Source: JAJVID01 sp050247435
Lineage (GTDB): Bacteria; Acidobacteriota; Blastocatellia; RBC074
NCBI GenBank assembly: GCA_050247435.1
Contig: JBFWUF010000019.1
Span: 1 to 64,000 of the forward strand
Reading direction: 5' to 3'
Length of the DNA stretch: 64,000 bases
Shown: piece after piece, positions 1-8,992 of the stretch
Numbering within the stretch: the stretch's first letter is position 1
Layout of the letters: every line of letters begins with the position of its first letter
The notes under the pieces: model-generated
Databases searched by the model: none
What the model saw: the letters and a program-made list of their open reading frames with translations, nothing else
What the model was told of the DNA's origin: nothing
Position numbers and translations under genes: made by a program

Positions 1-74
1 CCTCCATTCGCAGCATCGAGAGACCTCCTGAAAGAGTGATTTCGGTGGCCAACGATCCTGCCGGTTAGGGGAGG

Positions 75-126
75 GTGGGTCAATTCTTCATGCTTGGTAG
101 TGGGTCACTTTTACATGCTTGTTTAC
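75..126. mobile_element. Probable IS21-type element end (multiple terminal repeats)
   Basis: Two 22-bp near-identical direct repeats lie at 75-96 and 100-121, each starting GTGGGTCA and ending ATGCTTG, with a 25-bp period, followed by TTTACA at 122-127. Short repeated blocks of this kind near a terminal CA are the usual design of IS21-family ends. The outer edge would lie at about 126, where RHS coding sequence begins on the reverse strand. The body of the element (istA/istB) would be to the left, outside the window; bases 1-74 hold no gene I can identify. The family assignment rests on the repeat layout only. Confidence 0.5.
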
Positions 127-3033
127 ATCTTCCCCAGCGTCGTGTCGGCGTGATCAATCCGCGTCAGCCGATCCAGCGCGTCGTAAACATAAGTCGCCTT
201 GCTGTAGATGTTGTTGTAAGTCGAACTGCTCGGCTCGATGGCCTCAGTCAAACGGCCCAGCGCGTCGGTCTTCGTGATCGTGTATTGGCCAAGCTCGTCC
301 GTGACGCGCGTCTCGCTCGTGCCCGCGCACCCGCATCCGTCGTAATCGAACTGCCGCGTGTTGTTGTCGGGGAAGGTGACGACCTTCAACCGGCTCAGCT
401 CGTCGCGCGTCAGATGCGTGAAGAGAAAACCAGTGGCCGCGTCTTCATAGCTCGGAACCCAACCGCCGTTGATCGCGATGACGGACGATGAATCCTCGGT
501 CCGCCCCAGCTTGTCGAACACGAAGACCTGGCCTGAGAATTTGCCCGCCACTCCGTCGGGGTGATCGCTCGCTTTGCGGCGAACGCGCCCCGCCCCGTCG
601 TACTCCTCGAACTTGTACCGCGTTTTGCCCGTCTCGACCAATTGCGATGTGATAGTTGCCAGCCAGTTATCCCAGTAGGCGGACTTCACCCAGCCTCCGT
701 CGGGCCGCGTGGTTTGCAGCGGGCGGTCGGCGAAATCGTAGCCGGTCGTGACGACCTGAACCTCGGTTGACGATCCCGGAGTCAGGTTGAACGTTTTGAC
801 AGTCAGCCCCGTGTAGTAATCCCACTGCGAGCCTGTGCGGAAGCCTATCGGGTCTGAGGCGGTGTAGGGCGCGACGTGAGTCTGTCCGACTCCGCCCGGT
901 TTGTTGACGCAGTAATCGCCGAACTGGAACTGCCCGCGATTGCCCGCGCCATCGGTCACCGCGCGCACGTTGCCGTTGGTGTCGTAACTGACGCGTTTGA
1001 TGACGCGCGAACCTGTGACCGAGCCGTTCTCGACCTTGCTCTGAGTGACGCTGGTCAGGTTGCCGCGAGTCGTAAAGCCTCCGCCGTAACTGGCGTCGTG
1101 CTGGATAACTCCGTCTCCGCTCGCGTCAATGAAGTAGCTCGCGGTCTGGCCGTTGGAATCAACGAAAGTACCGGTCTGGTCGTAGCTGTTTGTTACTCGT
1201 GAAAGTAACGTCAGGGATTCGTCGTGTACTGAAGCCTGCTGCGGCAATCCCAAAATATACTGCGACGGGTAGCTTGTGTAAGTCGTGTTTGTGCGGCGAT
1301 AGAGACTGGCGCCGAAAGCGCCGTACTCGTCCCTGTTTTCAACCAGCCACATCCCGTCGCGCTGGACGTAGCTGAAAGTCGCGCGTTTGATCTGCGCTCC
1401 GGCGCTGGTGGATGCCGTGCTTTTGGTCTCGACGACGCGCAGGTTGGAGTTGTAGGGCACGCCGCTGTCGGAAACCCAGGTCACTTCGTCCGTCTTCGTC
1501 GCGTTGCTTCCGCCGGAGGGAATGACCGAGACGGATTGAACCATCCCGCTGGTCTGCGCGCGGAACCGGCGTGAGGCCGGGTCAACGATTTCGTGGCCAT
1601 ACGGCCCGTTGTAGCTGTACTGATATGTTTGAGTCGAACCGCCCTGCCAGTTCTCGGCCCATTCGCTGCGCTGGGAGAAGCTGAGGCTGCTTTCGGTCAG
1701 AGGCGCGCAGTAGTCGGGGTGACCGGGCTGCGCGTTCGGATCAACGCAATGAGGCATCATCAGCGATGTGCTCGCGATCATCCGCTCTGCGCCCTGGCCT
1801 GAGATCGTGGGAACCCATTTCTGGACTGAACTGACCTGCCCGTAGCTCGTGTAACCCAGACGATAGTTGACGCCGGTCGGGTAGCTGATCCTGACCGGGA
1901 AGTAGACCTGAGTACCGTTGATGTTACTCGGATCGGGAACCGCCTGGTAAAACTTGGTCTGGATGGTAATCGGCGAGTAATCGAGCCTGACGAAGTAGTA
2001 CAAATTGCCGCCGCGATTCTGGCTGATCGAAGTCAGCCTGTTGTTCTGGTAGTTGAAATCAACGCGGCGCCCGGCGGTGTCAATAACATAATCAATGACC
2101 ACGGCGTTGTTGGTCAGCGTGCGGTAATAGATGTTGATGAAGTTACCATTGCGGTCTTTGACCAGGGCGGGCAGGTAACGCGCGTCGCCGTTGGCGAAGG
2201 AATCCGCCGTGAAATGAACCTGCGCGCCGTTGGGCATTTTCAGAATTCGCGTCGCAAGATCGAACCTGAGGTATGTCGAGTCGTAGCTTTCGTAAGCCGA
2301 TGTAGCCGAATTGTAAGCCAGATCGCGCCGCGTCCCGTCTGGCGAAACGTAGATGAGGCTCTGCTTGCCGGTAACGCTGTTGGAGTAGGTTGGGGCCGCT
2401 TGAGTTTTGACCAGGATCGCGCCGAACCCAAGCTGCCATCCGGGAGCGGGGAATCCCTTGTCGCCGTTGAAGAGCATCACGCCCGCGCCGGGGTCTTTCG
2501 TCCAGAGCCTGCTGTTGTAGCTCAAAGCGAGCGCGAGGCCCATCCCGGCGCGTCCAGGCAACGCGAGCGCGGGGAATGTGAAATTGAAGTTGCGCGAATC
2601 GAGATTGTAGCTGAAGCCGCCAACGCTGGACGATCCTGCGGTTGGGTCAACGCGCTGCATCGGCAGACTGCCCGCAATGCCAGTGGCTGCGCCGCTGAGC
2701 GACATCTGAGTCAGATAGCCGCTGAAATTGGCGGAGTTGGTCGGAACCGGATCGAAGTAGGTCGGAGAAGGCAGCGAGCCAGTCTGCTGGTAAGCGTTCG
2801 GAGCCTGCGGAGCGTTCGCGCGCATCGTGTCGAGATTGGCGCCGCCCTGAAACCACGCGGCGAGCCTGCGAAAGAACGAAGTGACCACAGCTAAGTTACT
2901 GAGGGGGGGGTGAGTTATAGGATTGCGCGGGATTGGAAGTCGCGTAAATCGGTAACAACGGAGAACAAATCAGGCTCAATGAAATAACAAGAGTAACGAT
3001 AGCGCGCGGGGAATTCCGCCGAAAACGGGACAT
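123..3033 (-). CDS. RHS/YD-repeat protein, interrupted at both ends
   Basis: The main open frame (2888 down to 123, 921 residues) is an RHS-type extracellular protein: an N-terminal region rich in Tyr, Asn and Gly, then YD repeats near the C-terminus (for example YDALDRLTRIDH). The only good start is the ATG at 3033, preceded by AGGAGGAGCT. It gives a clear signal peptide (basic MSRFRRN, then a hydrophobic stretch, then a YAT-type cleavage site). That frame meets TAA at 2898-2896 because of a run of eight C on the coding strand (2910-2903). Seven C would join signal peptide and passenger into one protein. The stop at 123 comes from the IS21-like end, so the RHS core and any toxin tip are missing. 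It is either a decayed gene or one with a sequencing or phase-variable indel. I expect it is non-functional as read. Confidence 0.8.
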
Positions 3034-3207
3034 AGCTCCTCCTGATGGCAAATGGCTGCTACTTCCTGAAACCACGCCAGGCGATAGATTTATGTTATTC
3101 CCACGAAGAATAGAAGCTGACGGAAGGCAAATTCCGCCAGAAGGTCTGCATTTCTTGAATTGCTTTTGAATTACTTTTTGTTACCGCTTGATACTGATGG
3201 CGCGGGT

Positions 3208-3236
3208 AATATCCACTTCCGTGGAGATGTTGTCAA
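3208..3236 (-). promoter_or_regulatory. Possible sigma70-type promoter for the RHS gene
   Basis: On the reverse strand TTGACA (3236-3231) is followed after 17 bases by GATATT (3213-3208), about 175 bases upstream of the RHS ATG at 3033. The -35 box is perfect and the -10 box is weak. The rest of the 3034-3314 gap shows no gene. Confidence 0.3.
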
Positions 3237-3314
3237 GAGAATATTTCGCGGCGGGCGATTTTTGTTACTTTGCACACCTCTTGTGCGAGTTATTCTGACA
3301 GACAGGTAGGATGG

Positions 3315-4625
3315 TCAGCGCTTTTGTGACGAGGAACGCACTGAAGGCGATCCCTGTTTTGAAGATCGCGATGGTTTTCCGGTGGCGCTGCGTTGCGCGG
3401 GGCGGTGCAGGATCGTGGTTTCATGCGGGGAGATCAAATCGTAGCTGATTTCGCGCCACACGATGCGGGTCGTTCGGGCCGAGGCGATGATGTTGTAGAG
3501 ATATACCAGCGAGACGGCTGGCCCGAACAACGAATAAGCCCACTGCAGTCTTTGCTTGCTTACGTGTTCACCTGCCAGCAACCGCGCAGCCACGCCTGCG
3601 CGCACTGCGCCAGTGATTGCGCCGAGAAGGAAAATGCCCGCGAGCATCGCCCCCAGAGCGTAATTGGGAGTTCCGGTCACGAAAGAGGCGCTCAGCCAAA
3701 TCAGGCCGCCCCAAAAGGTCAGGTTATAAAGACTGTGAGTGACGCAGGCTAGTTTCCAAACGCGCGGCGAGTAGACGCGGGTGATGCGTATTTGCCGCGT
3801 CGTGAATTCGAGCAGGCTTTTGATTGTCACTTCAGGGTGCGACGCGACCAGACATTGCGGCACAAATTTTATGCGCTGTCCGTGGTCGTGGATCGCCGAA
3901 GTCAGAATGTAATCGTCGCTCGCCGCGCCTTGCCAGCGTTTTTTGACGCCAATCTTGTCGAAGTTTTCACGGCGGATCGCTGTCGAGCCGCCCCAGGCGA
4001 ATCCGGAACGTTCGCCGAGCAACGCCAGCGCGCTCGCGTTCCAAAGCGAAATCAGAATAGAGGCGAAACTCCGCGCCAGATTTCCTTTGTCGTTTGACGG
4101 CACGTACCAGCGATACCCGGTCGTCGCCCCAATCCGTTTGTCGCCGAGAGGCGCGACCAAATCGGCCAGCCAGTTGCGAGCCGGACGCGCGTCGGAATCG
4201 GCGAAGACCAGCACTTCGACGCGGCGATCAATCGAGTACAGAGTGTCAATCGCCACGCACAGGTTGTGAACTTTCTGCCCCTGATTTTTCGCCTCGCCGG
4301 CCACGACCATCCACGTCGGAGGGACCGGGCGGCGGCCTTGTTTGAGCAGACGAGACAGGGCGCCGTGCGCCGGATCGTTTTCGCTCTCGGTGACGAATAC
4401 GACTTCGTAATCGCGGTAATCCTGCGTCAGTATCGCGCGGATGTTTTCTTCGAAGTCGTGTTCGAGTCCCCGGCAGGGAACGATGACAATGGCTTTGGGT
4501 TGGTAACGGGTCTGGCGTGGCGGGTGTGGGCGCAAGGCGTAGCGCGTGAAACGCAACACCGCGATCAGCGCGAGAAAGCTCTGTATGAGCAGAAGTAAGC
4601 CGAGAATAGAGAAGAATGTATCCAT
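3315..4625 (-). CDS. Membrane glycosyltransferase, family 2 (ceramide glucosyltransferase-like)
   Basis: A 436-residue inner-membrane glycosyltransferase. One N-terminal transmembrane helix (about residues 3-25) is followed by a GT-A domain: a nucleotide-binding start (IVIVPCRG), the metal-binding DxD in FADSDARP, an acidic catalytic region SDDYIL, and RQIRITR, the counterpart of the (Q/R)xxRW motif of processive GT2 enzymes. Several helices lie in the C-terminal third. The layout matches ceramide glucosyltransferase/HpnI-type enzymes that add sugars to lipids. The acceptor is not predictable. It lies 51 bases behind the SbcD-like gene on the same strand, so the two may be cotranscribed, without an obvious functional link. 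Confidence 0.82.
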   Translation of the reverse strand: MDTFFSILGLLLLIQSFLALIAVLRFTRYALRPHPPRQTRYQPKAIVIVPCRGLEHDFEENIRAILTQDYRDYEVVFVTESENDPAHGALSRLLKQGRRPVPPTWMVVAGEAKNQGQKVHNLCVAIDTLYSIDRRVEVLVFADSDARPARNWLADLVAPLGDKRIGATTGYRWYVPSNDKGNLARSFASILISLWNASALALLGERSGFAWGGSTAIRRENFDKIGVKKRWQGAASDDYILTSAIHDHGQRIKFVPQCLVASHPEVTIKSLLEFTTRQIRITRVYSPRVWKLACVTHSLYNLTFWGGLIWLSASFVTGTPNYALGAMLAGIFLLGAITGAVRAGVAARLLAGEHVSKQRLQWAYSLFGPAVSLVYLYNIIASARTTRIVWREISYDLISPHETTILHRPAQRSATGKPSRSSKQGSPSVRSSSQKR

Positions 4626-4676
4626 AACTTCCAGATGAATAATTTCCGCCCGTCATTATTATGGCTAACGCGCCGA

Positions 4677-5966
4677 TCATTGCGCGTTCGCCGCTTTGCT
4701 CGACTGTGTTTCGGGGACTCTTTGTTCGATTACTTCAACTATGCGCGATGGAGGTTCATCAGCAAGCGCCAGGCGCTTCGCCTCGATGACAAGCGTAGCC
4801 ATTGCGGATGCCTGATCGCGGTAGCGCGAATCGCGAGTTATCAGGTCTTCGATGACGCGGCGTTCGCGTTCCGTGCGCGACACGTGCTCGCTCAAACCCG
4901 CTGCGACGGCGTATTCGACAGGCACGGTCTGGTTTTTTACCATTACCAGCAGCGGGTTGAACTCGCTTTTGATCTCCTCGCGCAGACGGTTGATTTCCAG
5001 CAGCGACGATTTGAATCCCAAATGGCCGCGCAGTGTGAATTCGATGACTGGCGCTTCCGCGCCGTCCTCGTCGGGATTGTGCTGGGTGATTTCGCGGCGC
5101 AGTTGGGCGAAGAGGTTTTCGTGTAACTCCTCAGGCGTCGTGTAACCGCTCACCTCGAAACTCAACCGCAAGACCGGGCGTTGATGATAATCGCGCACCA
5201 GTTGGGCGGTGTGTTTGCCGTCCACGACTTCGACCAGATAGGCGCCGCGAACGTTCGCGTATTCGTCAACGCTGCATGCTTCGAGCGAGCCGGGGTTGAA
5301 GACCCAACCGTCAATCTCGAAATTTTTGTGGGTGTGGCCGAGCGCCAGGTAATCAACGTAAGACTTGAGCTTGTTTATCTCCGCCACGGGCAGAGCGGGA
5401 ATGGGGCGATTTAGCTGCCCTTCGACATCCGTGTGCAACATCATCACGTTGAACCGCTGCGGGCTGTGATGCTCGCGCAGTTGATCAATCAGCAGGGGAA
5501 GTGACTGGCCAATATTCGACCCATACCAGATCGAACCGAATATGCGGACGCCATCAACGTCAATGAACGACCCCGCGCGCTTTTCGTCGTCCCAGGGGAT
5601 CAGTTTGACTCCACTCTCGTCCTGAACCGGTTCGAGCAGCTTGATGAAGCCCCACTGCGAAAGGCTTCGCAGCCAACTGAATTTACTTTCGGACTCGTGA
5701 CAATCGTGGTTGCCTTCGATTGCGACGACCGGAATCCGGGCTTCGCGCAACTTGCTCAAGCAGTACATCGCCTGGTTCATCGCCTGCGGCTCGACTTTGC
5801 GCGCGTCGAAGAAATCACCCGCGATCAGCACGAAAGAAACCTGTTCGGCCAAGGCATAACGCTCTATGCAATCGCGCCAGGCGTAAAAGAAATCTCTCGC
5901 GCGGTCCTCCGAGCGGTAACGGCGAATTCCCAAATGAATATCAGCGATGTGGAGAAATTTGACCAT
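4677..5966 (-). CDS. SbcD-like DNA exonuclease / calcineurin-type metallophosphoesterase
   Basis: A 429-residue protein of the Mre11/SbcD class, predicted to be a Mn-dependent nuclease acting on DNA ends. All phosphoesterase blocks are visible near the N-terminus: DIHLG, GDFFDA, GNHDC, a His in MMLHTDVEG, and GHTH. A roughly 170-residue C-terminal region is probably the capping and partner-binding part. I place the start at 5966 (MVKFLHIADIHLG) because AAAGGA sits just upstream; the longer in-frame start at 5996 adds an unconserved leader. No SbcC/Rad50-like ATPase gene is adjacent, so its partner would be elsewhere, or it acts alone as some YhaO-type proteins do. Confidence 0.8.
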   Translation of the reverse strand: MVKFLHIADIHLGIRRYRSEDRARDFFYAWRDCIERYALAEQVSFVLIAGDFFDARKVEPQAMNQAMYCLSKLREARIPVVAIEGNHDCHESESKFSWLRSLSQWGFIKLLEPVQDESGVKLIPWDDEKRAGSFIDVDGVRIFGSIWYGSNIGQSLPLLIDQLREHHSPQRFNVMMLHTDVEGQLNRPIPALPVAEINKLKSYVDYLALGHTHKNFEIDGWVFNPGSLEACSVDEYANVRGAYLVEVVDGKHTAQLVRDYHQRPVLRLSFEVSGYTTPEELHENLFAQLRREITQHNPDEDGAEAPVIEFTLRGHLGFKSSLLEINRLREEIKSEFNPLLVMVKNQTVPVEYAVAAGLSEHVSRTERERRVIEDLITRDSRYRDQASAMATLVIEAKRLALADEPPSRIVEVIEQRVPETQSSKAANAQ

Positions 5967-6378
5967 TGAATCCTTTAAGGCCATTGGCGGGGCCATCGGG
6001 GTTTTCAGTGGGGTGACGCGCCTGACGACACAGGCGCGGGGGAGTATAGCACAGACAAGAGTTCCGGCAGCGCGGCGATTCAGACTATAAACAGCAATAG
6101 GCCATCAGAAACCAAAAAGGTAACTGACAGCCTAATGTTGCTGGGGTGAGGACCCGATTCGCACTATCGTGCCGGAGAAAATTTTGAGCCCTCGGACTTC
6201 AAGTGGGAGAAGCCCTTGTAGCGGGAGAAGACGATGATTAAGTTGCGGTCGTTCGTTGTGAGGGCTCAGCGCCACTTTCCGGTCAGACTGGGTGTGCTGC
6301 CTTCGCGGTGGCAAGCGCGGTTTGGGAACCGCGCCGTTCAAACTTTTCAATTGCGCTAAACTCAATGCCTGTGAAGGC

Positions 6379-6498
6379 CGGTTCGCAAGTCACATCACCC
6401 AGTTGTGCCCCGTTCTCTGAACGATGTGACCCGCGAACCGAAGCTGTAACCGCCAGCTAAATCCGACCCCCGTATCCTTACTTTAGCCAACGGCTACA
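6379..6498. repeat. Two-hairpin structured repeat, copy 1
   Basis: Hairpin A pairs CGGTTCGC (6379-6386) with GCGAACCG (6433-6440) and GTCACATC (6389-6396) with GATGTGAC (6423-6430). Its loop contains the conserved TGTGCCCCGT (6404-6413). Hairpin B pairs about 6445-6461 with 6482-6498 imperfectly, around the conserved loop AAATCCGACCCCCGTAT (6459-6475). A short GGAGC/GCTCC hairpin follows at about 6508-6521. The transcribed strand is unknown. Confidence 0.8.
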
Positions 6499-6603
6499 AA
6501 CTCGTGAGGAGCCGCGCTCCTTCAATTCGATAAAACTTCAAATCAACTAAAACTCTCTGGTTACTCAACTCGATTGAGCCTCGGAAACTTTTGATCAGGG
6601 TTT

Positions 6604-6722
<119 letters not shown>

Positions 6723-6768
6723 ATCATCGCGGCGAACTACTTACTGCCGCTTCAGTTCCTGAAATTTC

Positions 6769-6889
6769 CGATCCGCAAGTTACGTCGCCCGATGTGCCCC
6801 GTAATTTCCGAGCGGCATAACTTGCGGATCGCTTCAAGCGGTCACCGGCCCAAATCCGACCCCCGTGTTTTCTTCAGGCCGGCAACCGC
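6769..6889. repeat. Two-hairpin structured repeat, copy 3
   Basis: Hairpin A has a perfect 14-bp stem, CGATCCGCAAGTTA (6769-6782) with TAACTTGCGGATCG (6818-6831). The loop holds TGTGCCCCGT at 6793-6802. Hairpin B pairs GCGGTCACCGGCC (6838-6850) with GGCCGGCAACCGC (6877-6889), with two mismatches, around AAATCCGACCCCCGTGT (6852-6868). Confidence 0.8.
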
Positions 6890-6976
6890 AAGCTCAAGAG
6901 GAATGCTATTTCAAAAATCCAAAGACCAATTTTCAAACTCTTTATAGACCGCGCTCGACTCGACGCCTGTGAAGGC

Positions 6977-7098
6977 CGGTTCGCAAGTCACATCACCCAG
7001 TTGTGCCCCGTTCTCTGAACGATGTGACCCGCGAACCGAAGCTGTAACCGCCGGCTAAATCCGACCCCCGTATCCTTACTTTAGTCAACGGCTACAAA
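6977..7098. repeat. Two-hairpin structured repeat, copy 4
   Basis: Nearly identical to copy 1 at a 598-bp offset. The similarity runs beyond the hairpins, from about 6964 to 7122 against 6366 to 6524, with few differences. Hairpin A spans 6977-7038 with TGTGCCCCGT at 7002-7011; hairpin B has AAATCCGACCCCCGTAT at 7057-7073. It looks like a more recent duplicate than copies 2 and 3. Confidence 0.8.
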
Positions 7099-7518
7099 CT
7101 CGTGAGGAGCCGCGCTCCTTCAACTCAATATATAATCGGGAGAACCGCATCCGCGCATCAGAGTTGCAAGCAAGGGTGAGGGTAATGCTTATCGCCCGAG
7201 CTGCTGACTTGATTCTCCCCTTCAAAAACCGTTTTGGAACCTTTTGTTTCAGGTTCTCATCTCGTTACGCCATGCTACAAAGCAACGAATGTGCCACAAA
7301 GAACTAATGCTGTCTGGAGGGTTCCTAAATGCGCGAATAGTTGAATTTATTGGTTTCAATTCAAGTTCCGGGCGGATCTCTTCAATCTTCTGATGACTTA
7401 GCTGTGTCTTTGATTGTGGACAACGGAAGGTTGCCATGTCCACGATTGATGACAACGATTGGTGACAGTTGCGATTACGTGTTTGATGATTAGTTAAGAT
7501 GATTGTGCAGGCGCTGGA

Positions 7519-7548
7519 TTGAGGCAATGATGATAGCTGGAATATGAT
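7519..7548 (+). promoter_or_regulatory. Possible promoter for the M16 peptidase gene
   Basis: TTGAGG (7519-7524) and TATGAT (7543-7548) are 18 bases apart and 46 bases upstream of the ATG at 7595. It is a fair sigma70-like pair in a lower-GC stretch. Confidence 0.35.
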
Positions 7549-7594
7549 GTAGCCTGTTTTTCACGAAATCCGATTTATTACTCAGAGACAATAG

Positions 7595-8923
7595 ATGCAA
7601 ACAAAAGCGACGAAAGGTTTCTCAATCAGCCACAGCTTCGATGTTCAACGGACAGAGCTTGATAACGGTTTGATAGTTGTGTCGGAGAAGGTACCGCATG
7701 TGCGTTCGGTCAGCTTCGGCGTTTTCCTGCGCAGCGGTTCGCGCCACGAAACCATTGAACAACATGGCCTGACACATTTCATAGAACACGCGCTGTTCAA
7801 AGGCACGCGCAAACGTTCGGCGGCGCAGATCGCGGCTGAGGCGGACGCTCTCGGCGGCAATCTGGACGCGTTCACGGGGCGCGAAATCGTGGGCTTTTAC
7901 GACAAAGTCCTCGATGAACACTTGCCGCGCGCTTTCGATCTGGTCGCCGATCTGGTCACCGCTCCCGCCTTCGATCCCGCCGAACTCGATAAAGAGCGCA
8001 ACGTCATACTCGAAGAGATCAAAATGGTCGAAGATACGCCCGACGACGTCATCTTCGACATCTTCTGCGAAAACTTCTATCGGGATCATGCGCTTGGTCG
8101 CCCGATTCTGGGCACTGAAGATTCGCTTGAGACATTTAAACGTAGTGAGATTCAAGCCTGGTACGATGAAATCTACAGGCCGGATAACTTCGTTTTCGCC
8201 GCTGCGGGTAATCTGGATCATGAAGGGTTGATCGGGCTGGCGAATGAATATTTCGGCGAATTGAAACCTCGCGGTTCGCAGTTGACCTCGCCCGCGCCGA
8301 ATTCTTCCGCGCCGGTAGTGTCGCGCCACAAGGCGGAGCTTGAGCAGTCGCATTTGGTCATCGGCGCGCCCTGCCCGTCGCTGGTCAGCGAAGATCGCTA
8401 CGTGGCGAACATCCTGAGCGTGATCCTGGGCGGCGGGATGAGTTCGCGGCTCTTCCAGTCAATCCGCGAGGACAAGGGGTTGGTCTATACGGTCTTTTCC
8501 TCAGTCACGCCTTTCAAAGACTGCGGTTATCTGAACATTTACGCCGCGACTTCCACTGATCAACTACACGAAACGATTGATGCGGTTATGGAAGAGCTGA
8601 AGCGGATCAAGGGGGAACCGGTCAGTGAGGAGGAATTGCGGCGGAACAAAGACCAGTTGAAGGCTTCGCTGATGTTGAACCTCGAATCAACCTCCTCGCG
8701 GATGAGCGCGCTGGCGCAGCATGAGATGAATTTCGGACGGTTCATTTCGCCGGACGAGGTCATTGAGGGAGTTGAGGCGGTGACAGCGGAAGACATTGAA
8801 CGTTTGGCGAACGAGATATTCCGGGCGGAAGCGGTGGCCGCGACCGTGCTTGGTGATTTGGTTAGTGATTCCGCCAATGGTTCTTCCGAATTCACGCTTG
8901 ATCATTCGTGTCTGCTATGTTGA
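7595..8923 (+). CDS. Zinc-dependent M16 family peptidase (insulinase-like)
   Basis: A 442-residue peptidase of the M16B/processing-peptidase class. The inverted zinc motif HxxEH is at residues 61-65 (HFIEH), with the distal metal-binding Glu at about 140-141 (ILEEIK), the normal spacing. The C-terminal non-catalytic half carries the expected GGGMSSRLFQ and REDKGLVY blocks. Length matches single-subunit bacterial members that dimerise. No signal peptide is visible, so it is probably cytoplasmic. Usual relatives degrade peptides. The ABC transporter genes follow 69 bases downstream on the same strand, so cotranscription is possible, but a peptide-export role is only a guess. The Shine-Dalgarno is weak. 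Confidence 0.9.
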   Translation: MQTKATKGFSISHSFDVQRTELDNGLIVVSEKVPHVRSVSFGVFLRSGSRHETIEQHGLTHFIEHALFKGTRKRSAAQIAAEADALGGNLDAFTGREIVGFYDKVLDEHLPRAFDLVADLVTAPAFDPAELDKERNVILEEIKMVEDTPDDVIFDIFCENFYRDHALGRPILGTEDSLETFKRSEIQAWYDEIYRPDNFVFAAAGNLDHEGLIGLANEYFGELKPRGSQLTSPAPNSSAPVVSRHKAELEQSHLVIGAPCPSLVSEDRYVANILSVILGGGMSSRLFQSIREDKGLVYTVFSSVTPFKDCGYLNIYAATSTDQLHETIDAVMEELKRIKGEPVSEEELRRNKDQLKASLMLNLESTSSRMSALAQHEMNFGRFISPDEVIEGVEAVTAEDIERLANEIFRAEAVAATVLGDLVSDSANGSSEFTLDHSCLLC

Positions 8924-8992
8924 GCGTCCAATTTTCATGGAGGCCCAAGCCCGTGCGTCTCGCCGAGACGCCGTCAACATGACTCTTTAAAT

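Noticed and set aside
6132..6365. 77-codon reverse open frame next to the hairpin array
   Set aside because: No ribosome-binding site, Pro/Leu/Gln-rich sequence without resemblance to a transposase or other protein.
7249..7527. 92-codon reverse open frame upstream of the M16 gene
   Set aside because: No recognisable domain and it would cover the likely M16 promoter.
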